From the NCBI GenBank assembly GCA_036323555.1, contig AP028972.1, positions 1,236,001-1,300,000 of the forward strand: DNA of 64,000 nucleotides, given 5' to 3'. A program made the position numbers and the translations under genes. The notes below the pieces were generated by a model. The model ran no database searches. It worked only from the letters and a program-made list of their open reading frames with translations, and was not told where the DNA came from. Shown piece after piece: positions 42,613 to 50,881 of the stretch; positions within the stretch are counted from its first letter, which is position 1, and the number at the start of each line of letters is the position of its first letter. This DNA is from Opitutales bacterium ASA1. GTDB lineage: Bacteria > Verrucomicrobiota > Verrucomicrobiia > Opitutales > Opitutaceae.

Positions 42613-43249
42613 GCTGCCACGCCCGCTTCTGAAAGTGTGGCACATGTTCACCGAAGTGCCGGGATGGCCCGACGCTCCCGCGCGCGTCCGAGTGTGGCGG
42701 CTGTTTCCACTCGCGCTGCCCTGCTTCATGGTCGCAGGCCTCTTGTGCTGGCGCTGGTTCGTGCACGAGACCGAGGTCGCGCGGACACGCGCCTACTTCG
42801 GCGACGTGATCGCTCTACAAGACGAACTCTCCGCGCTGCGCCTCGCTTGTTCCGAGCAGGAGGCAGCCGATCTCGCCCTCGCCGCCGCGCAAGCGCGCAC
42901 GCTCCTCGCAGGAGGGCCGGACGCCGCCGTCGCCCGTCTCGAGGCACTTCGCGCCGCGAGCGCCACGCTCGGCTGGGACCTGCGCTTTCAGACGTTCGAC
43001 GTAGACGGCGGAGACGGCTCGGTAAACGACGGCGTACGCTTTCTTCCGGCGGTGGGAAAGCTGGACCCGGCCATTCCGGCTCCCGATGCCCTCGCCAATC
43101 TCGTCCGCATCACCGAACTCGTATTCAGGGATCCGATACGCATGGATCTCGTGCGCCTTCAAATACGCGCGACCGACACCGGCCCCGGATCGGTGGAGAT
43201 GGGTCTGCGCATAGGAACCTCGGTCGCTCATGAAGAAGGCACTGAATAA
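42602..43249 (+). CDS. PilO/GspM-like periplasmic scaffold protein
   Basis: 215 residues with a TTG start. The start is well supported by AGGAGGT at 42,591-42,597, 4 bases upstream, and the gene overlaps its predecessor by 11 bases. A single membrane helix (about 35-52) is followed by a coiled coil (about 65-105) and a C-terminal alpha/beta domain (V-R-I-T-E-L-V-F-R-D-P-I-R-M near 165-178). This is the PilO/GspM layout that pairs with the PilN domain of the preceding protein. Function is inferred from layout and position. Confidence 0.65.
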   Translation: MKTELPRPLLKVWHMFTEVPGWPDAPARVRVWRLFPLALPCFMVAGLLCWRWFVHETEVARTRAYFGDVIALQDELSALRLACSEQEAADLALAAAQARTLLAGGPDAAVARLEALRAASATLGWDLRFQTFDVDGGDGSVNDGVRFLPAVGKLDPAIPAPDALANLVRITELVFRDPIRMDLVRLQIRATDTGPGSVEMGLRIGTSVAHEEGTE

Positions 43250-43784
43250 TCCGTGGGTGGCGGGCGGGCTCGTGCTGCTGGCGATCGTGACGATCACCGG
43301 CACGCTTCGAGACGGAGCCGGAGGAACCTCGCGTCCTGCGTTGCGCGGCGTCGACCCCGTCCTCTCGGATCTGCACGAGTCCGAAGAAGACGAGGCCGGC
43401 AAGGTCCTCGATCTCACGCCGGCTGCCGTCCGTCGACTCGTGCTCGCCTTGGAGATACCGTCCGAGCTGCCCGATCCTTTCGCTTCGCGTCGTGCGCGCG
43501 CCGCCGTCGCCGAAGAGTCCCGCGAATACGTGGAGACCGATCGCTTCCGACTCGCTGCCGTATGGAACCAAGGCGGCGGCATCTACCTGCTCGTCAACGA
43601 TCGCGTCGTGCGCCCGGGAGACCGTTTCGGGCGCGTCGTCGTCGAGTCCGCCGACTTGGACGGTGCATGGCTCACGCATGCGAACGGCCGCGATTTCGTC
43701 GCCCTCGGCGGTGAATTCACCCTCGTCACCCGCAGTAACCTCCCCGCATCCACGAACCCCGACGTCGCTTCCCATGAAAATTGA
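43230..43784 (+). CDS. PilP/GspC-like inner-membrane connector
   Basis: 184 residues. An N-terminal membrane helix (about 8-25) is followed by a Glu-rich linker and a small beta domain (R-L-A-A-V-W-N-Q-G-G-G-I-Y-L-L-V-N-D-R-V-V, then G-D-R-F-G-R-V-V-V). This resembles the homology-region domain of GspC or PilP, which links the inner-membrane complex to the secretin. It overlaps both neighbours (20 and 11 bases) and lies directly before the secretin, as gspC/pilP often does. Assignment is by architecture. Confidence 0.65.
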   Translation: MKKALNNPWVAGGLVLLAIVTITGTLRDGAGGTSRPALRGVDPVLSDLHESEEDEAGKVLDLTPAAVRRLVLALEIPSELPDPFASRRARAAVAEESREYVETDRFRLAAVWNQGGGIYLLVNDRVVRPGDRFGRVVVESADLDGAWLTHANGRDFVALGGEFTLVTRSNLPASTNPDVASHEN

Positions 43785-45186
43785 GAGACTCCCCAACCCG
43801 CGCGTCGTCTTGGCCGTGCTCGTCGCCTGCTTCGCCGGCACGACGCACGCCCAACTCGCTTCCACCGCCGATCCCTCGGGTGCGCCGGTGCGGGCCGAAG
43901 CGGTGGCCCCCGCCGATACCTTCAGCTTTCGCGCGGAGAGCGCTCCGATCAAACAGGCTCTCGCGATGTTCGCCCGGGCCAACGGACTGAACATCGTCAC
44001 CGATCTCGACATCGAGGGCGACGTCACCGTGGAGTTTCACAATCTGCCACTCGACCAGGCGATGCAGGCGTTGCTCGAGGCCAACGGCTACTATTTCGTG
44101 AAGGATCGCGACCTGATCCGCGTGCGCAGCCGCGAGACGCGACTTTTTCAGATCGACTACATCCAATCCAAGCGCACCGGGCAGGGATCCAGCGCGGTGC
44201 AAATCAGCTCGGGCGGTGGAGCCTCGAGTTCCGGCGGAGGAGGCGAGACGGAAGGTTCGACGATGACCGTCACCAACGACGCCACGATCGATTTCTGGGG
44301 CACGCTCGCCGAACAGATCAAGTCGATGCTCACGGAGACCGGTGTGGTCACGATCAACAGCCTCGCCGGGACCGTGCTCGTGTCCGACACGCACCGCAAC
44401 GTGCAGATCGTCGCTCAGTACCTCCATTCGGTCTCCGAGAGCGTCGTGCGGCAGATCGACCTCGAGGTGCAGATCTACGAAGTCGCCTTCAGCGATTCGT
44501 TCCAACTGGGCATCGATTGGTCGCGCGTCGGTCGGACCACGGTCAACACCGGCCTGATCGTCACCAATCCCGCCTTCGGTCCCGCCATCGTCGCACCTTC
44601 GCTCAACGCCTCGCACGAGTTCGACGACAACCTCACCGGCGTGCTCGAGGCGCTCGCGCAACAGGGCACGCTCAAGGTCGTATCCAAACCGCGACTACGC
44701 ACCCTCAACAATCAGCCCGCCGTCGTGCGCGTGGGCACCGATCTGCCCGTCTTCTTGCGCGAGTCCATCGCCACCACCGGCGACAACCCGCTCATCACGC
44801 AGAACATCACCGTCCAAAACGTCACGGTCGGCACCGTGCTCTCGATCACACCCCAGATCTCCGCCGACGGTGTCGTCACGCTCGACCTCACGCCCGCCGT
44901 GAGTCGGCTCGTGCGCATGGAGAGCTCCGATGGTTCCGCAAATGCCGCCACCGCGCCGGTGATCGACATCCGGCAGGCTTCGTCGATCGTCCGACTGCGC
45001 GACGGCGACACCGTCGTCATGGGTGGACTCGTGCAGGACAGCGAGGCGACCACCAAGCGAAAAATCCCCCTACTGGGGGATATTCCCTGGTTGGGTCGGG
45101 CTTTCACCGGCGACGCCAAGAGTACCGAGCGCACCGAGTTGGTTTTCTTCCTGACTCCGCGGATCGTTCCGACGGGCACGAACTGA
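43774..45186 (+). CDS. Outer-membrane secretin (GspD/PilQ/MshL type)
   Basis: 470 residues. A signal peptide (cleavage likely after T-H-A near residue 26) precedes an STN-like domain (A-P-I-K-Q-A-L-A-M-F-A-R-A-N-G-L near 58), a Ser/Gly-rich loop (about 145-165), and the secretin core (I-Y-E-V-A-F-S-D-S-F-Q-L-G near 235, V-V-S-K-P-R-L-R-T-L-N-N-Q near 305, V-V-M-G-G-L-V-Q-D, K-I-P-L-L-G-D-I-P-W-L-G). It is short, nearest in design to MshL/PilQ. It closes the operon; no prepilin peptidase gene is in the window. Confidence 0.93.
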   Translation: MKIERLPNPRVVLAVLVACFAGTTHAQLASTADPSGAPVRAEAVAPADTFSFRAESAPIKQALAMFARANGLNIVTDLDIEGDVTVEFHNLPLDQAMQALLEANGYYFVKDRDLIRVRSRETRLFQIDYIQSKRTGQGSSAVQISSGGGASSSGGGGETEGSTMTVTNDATIDFWGTLAEQIKSMLTETGVVTINSLAGTVLVSDTHRNVQIVAQYLHSVSESVVRQIDLEVQIYEVAFSDSFQLGIDWSRVGRTTVNTGLIVTNPAFGPAIVAPSLNASHEFDDNLTGVLEALAQQGTLKVVSKPRLRTLNNQPAVVRVGTDLPVFLRESIATTGDNPLITQNITVQNVTVGTVLSITPQISADGVVTLDLTPAVSRLVRMESSDGSANAATAPVIDIRQASSIVRLRDGDTVVMGGLVQDSEATTKRKIPLLGDIPWLGRAFTGDAKSTERTELVFFLTPRIVPTGTN

Positions 45187-45284
45187 AGATGGCGCGAAAC
45201 TTCGTGTCAGGTCGGTGGTGACGGAGCCGATGAAGGAAACGCTCTCGTGCAACCCGTCCCCTCCTCCTTGTTCCACGTCCGCAG

Positions 45285-46211
45285 ATGATCGCCGAAACCT
45301 TCAAGGTCCTCCTGCTCGAAGACGAGCCCGTGGCGGCCAAGATCACCGAACGGATGCTGCGTCGAAAGGGTGCCGGACGCTACAACGTGCTGCACGTGGC
45401 CAATCTCGCGGCCGCCGTCGCCGAGCTGCGTGAGGGCAATTTCGACATCGTCCTCTCCGACCTCAACCTACCGGACAGCGAAGGCCTCGACACGCTTTCC
45501 TGCATCACCGACAAGGCTCCGGAGCTTCCTGTCGTCGTGCTCACCGCATCCTCCGACGACGAGATCGGCATCCGCGCGATGCAACTCGGTGCACAGGACT
45601 TCCTCGTCAAAGGCGATTTCAACGAGTCGGCTCTTCAACGCAGCATCCTGCAGAGCATCGAGCGGCACCGGCTCCAACGCGTCGTGCGGCAGCTGGCGAT
45701 CATCGACGAACTCACCGGCCTCTACAACCGGCGGGGATTCAATTCCCTTCAAGCTTCCATCCACCAGCGCGGGCTCGAAACCGCGCGCTTGGGATACGTC
45801 TGCTTCTTCGACCTCGATCGCTTCAAGCAGATCAACGACGAACTCGGGCACCAGCGTGGCGACGAGGCGCTGGTCGAGTTCGCCACCGCCTTGCGCAACG
45901 TCTTCCGCAAGGACACGCTCTTGGCCAGGTTCGGCGGAGACGAGTTCGTCGCCCTCGGTGTGGAACCGCGCGATGGATTCGCCGCAGAGACGCTGCAGGC
46001 CTTGGAAAACGTGTTGGCCGCGAGAAACGTCTCCAGCGGCGTCCCGTTTCGGATCGAAACCAGCGCGGGTCTCGCGTCGTTCGGATGGGAGCGTCCCGTG
46101 GAGATGGAGGCCTTGTTGGCCGAAGCCGACGATGCGCTCTACCGGAACAAGGAGCGTCGCCGCCGGCTGCGAGCCGCTGCGGACGAAACCAATCTGGAGG
46201 TGAGCGCGTGA
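45285..46211 (+). CDS. Response regulator with GGDEF domain (diguanylate cyclase)
   Basis: 308 residues. The receiver domain fills residues 5-125, with acidic pocket E12/D13, phospho-acceptor D59 (L-S-D-L-N) and K109 (L-V-K-G). The GGDEF domain follows (about 140-300) with F-F-D-L-D-R-F-K-Q-I-N-D and an intact G-G-D-E-F at 217-221, so cyclic di-GMP synthesis is likely. The inhibitory site R-x-x-D is R-K-D-T, so product feedback is probably weak. No histidine kinase is adjacent. It starts 98 bases after the secretin, and its stop overlaps the HD-GYP gene. Confidence 0.93.
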   Translation: MIAETFKVLLLEDEPVAAKITERMLRRKGAGRYNVLHVANLAAAVAELREGNFDIVLSDLNLPDSEGLDTLSCITDKAPELPVVVLTASSDDEIGIRAMQLGAQDFLVKGDFNESALQRSILQSIERHRLQRVVRQLAIIDELTGLYNRRGFNSLQASIHQRGLETARLGYVCFFDLDRFKQINDELGHQRGDEALVEFATALRNVFRKDTLLARFGGDEFVALGVEPRDGFAAETLQALENVLAARNVSSGVPFRIETSAGLASFGWERPVEMEALLAEADDALYRNKERRRRLRAAADETNLEVSA

Positions 46212-46807
46212 AACCGCAGCTCATGACCGATCCCGGCATCGAGATGGCGTTGCGCCTGCGCCGCGCATGCGAAGCCCACGAATCCGAACTCGGATCGCAC
46301 CTCACCAACGTGGCCCGCTACACCGCTGAGCTGGCCCGCCACATAGGTCTCTCGGATGCGTTCGTGGCCGACCTGCACTACGCGACTCCGTTGCACGATC
46401 TCGGCAAGATCGCCGTACCGCTCGAGTTGCTCAGGCGTCCGGGTGCGCTGACCCACGAGGAAATGGAGTTGGTCAAGGAGCACACCGTAGTGGGCCACCG
46501 GATACTCCAAGGAAGCGAGTGGCCCGTGATCCGGTACGCGGCCAACATCGCGTTGTCTCATCACGAGAACTGGGACGGCACGGGTTACCCTCACGGCCTG
46601 AGCGGCGAATCCATCCCGATCGAAGCCCGGTTGTGCGCCCTCGCCGACGTCTACGATGCGCTTCGCTCGCGCCGTTCCTACAAGCGCCCTTGGCCCGAAC
46701 AGGAAGTCATTCACGAGTTGCGGCGACTTTCGGGCACGAAGTTCGAGCCGCGTCTGGTCGAGGCGTTTCTCGAACTCATCCCGCGGCTCGAAGCATCCGC
46801 GGCTTGA
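46208..46807 (+). CDS. HD-GYP domain protein (cyclic di-GMP phosphodiesterase)
   Basis: 199 residues consisting of almost only an HD-GYP domain: H-D-L-G-K-I-A-V-P with HD at 63-64, H-T-V-V-G-H near 92, and H-H-E-N-W-D-G-T-G-Y-P with GYP at 126-128. The enzyme likely degrades cyclic di-GMP. GTG 46,208 overlaps the stop of the GGDEF gene (GTGA), so synthesis and breakdown enzymes are coupled. It lacks its own sensor domain and may depend on its partner for input. Confidence 0.92.
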   Translation: MKPQLMTDPGIEMALRLRRACEAHESELGSHLTNVARYTAELARHIGLSDAFVADLHYATPLHDLGKIAVPLELLRRPGALTHEEMELVKEHTVVGHRILQGSEWPVIRYAANIALSHHENWDGTGYPHGLSGESIPIEARLCALADVYDALRSRRSYKRPWPEQEVIHELRRLSGTKFEPRLVEAFLELIPRLEASAA

Positions 46808-46843
46808 GGCGAACTCGGAGCGGTAGCTCCGCGGAAAACGAAA

Positions 46844-46869
46844 ACGCCGCTCGCGTGAGCGAACGGCGT
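46844..46869 (-). terminator. Rho-independent terminator of small gene 46,897-47,097
   Basis: The stem ACGCCG-x-TCGC / GCGA-x-CGGCGT with a GTGA loop is followed on the minus strand by TTTTCGTTTT. It lies 27 bases after the stop of the small minus-strand gene, and may also limit readthrough from the HD-GYP gene. Confidence 0.7.
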
Positions 46870-46896
46870 GGAAAGCGTCGAAATCGCGGCGAAAGG

Positions 46897-47097
46897 TCAG
46901 CGGACCGGTGTTCCGAGTTCCGGGCTGACCGGACGCCATGCTTCCGCTTGGACTTCGCGCCCCTCGCTCCACCAGCGGGCACCCGTCCAAACCGCGCGAG
47001 TCACGCGGCTGTCTTTCAAGCGGACCTCGAGCGGTTCGAGGCGGAAGGGAGGAAAGTCCAGAGAGAGCCAAGATGCGGTCGAAGAGGCGGCGTTCAT
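46897..47097 (-). CDS. Small soluble protein, unknown
   Basis: 66 residues from ATG 47,097 (82 from 47,145). The core L-E-V-R-L-K-D-S-R-V-T-R-A-V-W-T-G-A-R-W-W pattern, followed by G-R-E-V-Q-A-E-A-W-R-P, looks like a short beta-barrel or hairpin sheet with three Trp. No signal, membrane segment or Cys is present. I do not recognise it. A clear terminator right after it, and its own strand orientation, support a real, separately transcribed gene. Confidence 0.55.
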   Translation of the reverse strand: MNAASSTASWLSLDFPPFRLEPLEVRLKDSRVTRAVWTGARWWSEGREVQAEAWRPVSPELGTPVR

Positions 47098-47230
47098 AGA
47101 GCTGCGGAGTATGCCACGAACGCTCGAGCAAGTGTAGCGGTGCATGCCTCAACTCGCGCTCGGGGGATCCCTCATCGGCGGACCGCGCGCGCCTTATGGC
47201 ATGCTCGTGCCGAACGTACGACGCAGCGGC

Positions 47231-47911
47231 TCAAAGCCAGCGGGGAGCGAGGTCGTGGAACCGCAGCGGCCGCCCCAGCCGCCTGCGAGCGCGAGCGGAG
47301 AGGAGGAGGAAGAGTTGTGCGGTGGTGAAGGTGTCCCCGGACGCGGTGTGGCGATCGTGCATCGGTAGGCCCAAGTTGGCGCACACTTCGTCGAGCGAAG
47401 GCGGGCGTTGCCCGGGATAGCCGGTCTTGCGGAAGGCTTCGAGTTCGGCCATCGCGAGGCGCCCCGTGTCGACCAAGGGATTGCGCAGTCGCGTCCGGAA
47501 ATGTCCACGCAGGGCACGATCGAGCATGCCCGCATCGAAACCCACATGGTGACCGACCAGCACCGCCCCGGCGACGAGTGGGAGAAATTCGGCGAGCACT
47601 TCCTTCTCCGGACGGCCGTCGGCCGATTCGGAGGGTAGTATGCCGTGCACGGCGACCGCGGCATTGACTGCGATGCCGTCCTGCCGGAGCAGCCAGGATC
47701 GAAAAGCGGACACGCGTATCTGATTGTCGGATACGTCGACGCACGCGAGCGTCAGGATGCGGTCGGTGCCGATGGTGAAGCCGGACGTCTCGGCATCGAG
47801 CACGACGAAGCGAAGCCGGTCGATCGGGGTGCGAAGCGAGGGTCGCCAGCGCGTCCCTGCACGGTAGGCTGCGACGACCGGGTCGCGAGGGCGGAAGAGA
47901 GCGCCGAACAT
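47231..47911 (-). CDS. DnaQ-like 3'-5' exonuclease
   Basis: 226-residue DEDD-type exonuclease of the polymerase III epsilon family. Motif ExoI V-V-L-D-A-E-T-S-G-F lies near residues 36-45, ExoII G-H-H-V-G-F-D near 118-124, and ExoIII H-T-A-S-G-D near 190-195, giving the D-E-D-H-D set. ATG 47,911 gives an ATGA overlap with the upstream DUF294 gene. The pair of DUF294 nucleotidyltransferase and exonuclease recurs in several Gram-negative groups (from memory), usually of unknown signalling or repair role. Confidence 0.88.
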   Translation of the reverse strand: MFGALFRPRDPVVAAYRAGTRWRPSLRTPIDRLRFVVLDAETSGFTIGTDRILTLACVDVSDNQIRVSAFRSWLLRQDGIAVNAAVAVHGILPSESADGRPEKEVLAEFLPLVAGAVLVGHHVGFDAGMLDRALRGHFRTRLRNPLVDTGRLAMAELEAFRKTGYPGQRPPSLDEVCANLGLPMHDRHTASGDTFTTAQLFLLLSARARRRLGRPLRFHDLAPRWL

Positions 47912-49866
47912 CAGCGGTGGAGATCGAGGCCGAACTCGATGCGGACGGAGTTTTGGACCATGCGAACGACGTCGAAGACGTTGGCCAGTTGGGCGCGTTC
48001 GAGCTTGGTGAGGGTGGAGGGATCGAGAAAGCGACCGGCGTCGCCCCGGCGCAGGCCCGTGAGCGTGCGCAGACGCATGAGCACGTCGTAGCAGTCGCGT
48101 GCGAGCGCGGCGACCTCGGCGAGGCGAGGGACGGATTCCTTGATCTCGTTCCACCGGCCGCCGGTGGAGTAGTGCCGTCGCAGTCCGTGCTTGAGCGCGA
48201 GGATGCGAGCAGCGTCGCGCAGCGGGGTGAGCCCTCGGCCCTTGATGTCGAACTCGACCTCGCGACCGCCCCGGCGCTCGACCACGAACTTGCCGAAGAA
48301 GTTGAGCGGTGGTGACTTCGCGACGATCATCTCGGCGAGTTGGCGCTGCAGGGCGTCGTTGCGGCCGACCGTATCGAAGACGGCACTACGCAGTGGCTCG
48401 ACCACTTCGGCGTCGCCGGAGACGAAGCGCAGATCGTAGAGAACCGTGGCGCGGAGGTTGCCGTCGGGCGTGGTGGCGCCGGCGACGTCTTCGAGTTCCT
48501 CGATCCATTCGGTCGTCGATCGGCACCAGCGAGGGTTGGAGGCCATGACGCCACCTTGGCAGCGGGAAAAGCCGCATTCGACCATGCGTTCGATCACGCG
48601 GGAGGCGAGGCCCGTGAGGGTGGTGCGCAGTGCTTCGTCGCCGGTGTGCGAGCCGGTAGGGGCGAAGACGATGGCGTTGTCCATGTCGGTGCGCAGGATC
48701 TGCTCGCGGCGCCCGTCGCTGCCCACGTTGATCCACGCCCAGCCCGAAGCCGGGATCTGCTGGCCGCGCTTGTGGAGTTCTTCGCACGAGAGGGCGATGA
48801 GTCGTTGCGCGAGCACGTCGTAGAGTTCGGCGCAGATCTGTCCGAGGAAGATGCCCGAGACGCCGGCTTCGAGGTAGCTGCGGGCGATGGCTTCGATGTC
48901 GTCGCAGAGTTCGCGGAAGCGTGCGGGCGAGCGTGCGTCGCGGAGTTCGCGCAGGAGGCCTGCGGGATGGTGTCCGCTCTGGGCGAGCAGATCCTTGTGC
49001 GTGCATACGTCGAGCGCAGGGGTGTCGACCGTGCCGTCTTGGGTGACGCAGACCTGCCCGATGCGCTCGCGCAACATCAGGAGGATGGCGGCCGTGGCAC
49101 TGCTCTGCGCGGCGACGGTGAGCACGGGGCTGGCCATGATTTCGGAAACGGGCCGATCTTTCGCCGTGTCGCCGACGACGACGTGTTTGACCAACGCGCT
49201 GTTGGTGACGATGCCGAGCGGGCGCTTCTCCGCGTCGGCCACGAGGATGGAGGGCACGCGTTTGGCCGCCATCATCGTCGCGGCGGCGAGGATCGTGTCT
49301 TTCGGCGAGCACGTGAGAAGACGGTCGATCGGGCGGGGCTCGATCACGCGCGCGCCGTCGAGGTGCGCTTGGAGGATGCTGCCGGAGCGAGCGAGGACGT
49401 CGTTACCCGCGCTCGATGCGAGAGCGACGGAACCACCGACCCGCGTCGCCCAGAAGAGGTGACGGCGTGAGTAGTTGCGCGCGGCGTCGTTGGCGTCGAG
49501 CAAGGTGCGCACGCGCGACCACGGCAGTCCGTAGAAGACGCTGTCTTCGACGACGTTGGCGGTGACTCGAAACGGTTTGCCCTCCACGAGCGCGGTCAGG
49601 CCGAGCAGGTCGCCGACGTCGCGCACGTCGACCAACTCGGTTCTGTTTTCGACGTTCCAGACGTATTCGATACGTCCTTGTGCGAGGAAGAGGAGTTCCT
49701 CGCCTGGACTGGCTCCCTGTTCCCACACGCGATCGCCCTTGATCTTGATGCGTACGGTAGCGTCGGCGGCGAGCGTCGCCACGTCTTCGGGCGCCAACAT
49801 CGAAAAGGGCGGAAACTGTCGCAGGGCCTCGGCGATGCGGCCGGGGATGACGTTTTTCGGAACCAT
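47911..49866 (-). CDS. cNMP-binding / CBS / DUF294 putative nucleotidyltransferase
   Basis: 651 residues in four parts. A cyclic-nucleotide-binding domain (about 15-130) is followed by a CBS pair (about 165-295; L-L-T-C-S-P-K-D-T-I, V-S-E-I-M-A-S-P-V-L-T-V), the DUF294 nucleotidyltransferase-like domain (about 325-460) with G-S-D-G-R-R-E-Q-I-L-R-T-D-M-D-N, and a C-terminal helical substrate-binding-like domain. The G-S-x-G-R-x-E, D-x-D pattern resembles the catalytic site of GlnD-type uridylyltransferases. It probably modifies a protein or nucleotide in response to cNMP or adenylate; the substrate is unknown. Confidence 0.9.
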   Translation of the reverse strand: MVPKNVIPGRIAEALRQFPPFSMLAPEDVATLAADATVRIKIKGDRVWEQGASPGEELLFLAQGRIEYVWNVENRTELVDVRDVGDLLGLTALVEGKPFRVTANVVEDSVFYGLPWSRVRTLLDANDAARNYSRRHLFWATRVGGSVALASSAGNDVLARSGSILQAHLDGARVIEPRPIDRLLTCSPKDTILAAATMMAAKRVPSILVADAEKRPLGIVTNSALVKHVVVGDTAKDRPVSEIMASPVLTVAAQSSATAAILLMLRERIGQVCVTQDGTVDTPALDVCTHKDLLAQSGHHPAGLLRELRDARSPARFRELCDDIEAIARSYLEAGVSGIFLGQICAELYDVLAQRLIALSCEELHKRGQQIPASGWAWINVGSDGRREQILRTDMDNAIVFAPTGSHTGDEALRTTLTGLASRVIERMVECGFSRCQGGVMASNPRWCRSTTEWIEELEDVAGATTPDGNLRATVLYDLRFVSGDAEVVEPLRSAVFDTVGRNDALQRQLAEMIVAKSPPLNFFGKFVVERRGGREVEFDIKGRGLTPLRDAARILALKHGLRRHYSTGGRWNEIKESVPRLAEVAALARDCYDVLMRLRTLTGLRRGDAGRFLDPSTLTKLERAQLANVFDVVRMVQNSVRIEFGLDLHR

Positions 49867-49955
49867 GCGTCCGATGTAGCGACCCGCGACGGTTTGGCGA
49901 GGGAACTACTTCGCCGGCCGTCGCGATGTCTCGCGCACGTCGCGTTCGGCGAAGC

Positions 49956-50768
49956 TCAGAATCGATTGTCTCCGTCGAGCAGTCGGCCCAAGCCGCCGAG
50001 TGCGGAGCCTTCACCGCGAGCTTTGCCGCCGGCCTTCGGCGCGGCCGCGAAGATCCGATCCGCCAAGCGACTGAACGGCAGAGACTGCAACCACACGCGA
50101 CCGGGGCCACGCAAGGTGGCGAAGAAGAGGCCTTCGCCGCCGAAGAGCGCGGATTTGATCCCACCGACGAACTGCACGTCGAATTGCACCGAGGGTTGAA
50201 ACGCCACGACGCAACCGGTGTCGACCCGCAGCACCTCGCCCGGAGTCAGCAGGCGTTCCACGATCGTGCCGCCCGCGTGCAAGAACGCCCAGCCGTCGCC
50301 TTGGAGGCGCTGCATGATGAAACCCTCGCCGCCGAAGAGGCCCGCGCCGATGCGCTTGTTGAATGCGATGCCGACGCTCACGCCTTTCGCGGCGCACAGA
50401 AACGAATCCTTCTGCGCGATGATCTCTCCACCGATCGTCGCGAGATGCATCGGCACGATCTTGCCGGGATACGGCGCGCCGAACGCCACTTTGCGCTTCG
50501 TTGCGCTCTGGTTCGTGTAGACCGTCATGAAGAGCGACTCGCCCGTGAGCAGGCGTTTACCCGCTCCGAGCAGTGAGCCGAGCACTCCCGAACTCGTCCC
50601 CGAGCCGTCGCCGAAGATGGTCTGCATCTCGATCCCGTCCTCCATGAACATCATACCGCCCGCTTCGGCGAGGGCGGCTTCCCGAGGGTCGAGCTCCACT
50701 TCGACGAACTGCATGTCGTCGCCGTGGATCGTATAGTCGATCACGTGCATCGAGGGTGTCATGGTCAT
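49956..50768 (-). CDS. AIM24/TIGR00266 family protein
   Basis: 270 residues from ATG 50,768 (in-frame ATGs at 50,762 and 50,750 are alternatives). A beta-rich fold with repeated G-G-x-G patterns ([21 protein letters not shown]) and [11 protein letters not shown] near the N-terminus identifies the AIM24-like family. These proteins are thought to form multimeric double-stranded beta-helix shells; no enzymatic function is known. The gene is divergent from the TPR gene and separated from it by 113 bases. Confidence 0.9.
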   Translation of the reverse strand: MTMTPSMHVIDYTIHGDDMQFVEVELDPREAALAEAGGMMFMEDGIEMQTIFGDGSGTSSGVLGSLLGAGKRLLTGESLFMTVYTNQSATKRKVAFGAPYPGKIVPMHLATIGGEIIAQKDSFLCAAKGVSVGIAFNKRIGAGLFGGEGFIMQRLQGDGWAFLHAGGTIVERLLTPGEVLRVDTGCVVAFQPSVQFDVQFVGGIKSALFGGEGLFFATLRGPGRVWLQSLPFSRLADRIFAAAPKAGGKARGEGSALGGLGRLLDGDNRF

Positions 50769-50881
50769 ACGCAAAGAACACCGACCTCCCGCGCTCGGTT
50801 GCAGGAAACTGCGATCCGCGTCGGCGCGGGAGCGACACTTGACCACGGAAACGCCGCCTCGTTCACTGCCGGCTCGTTTCC

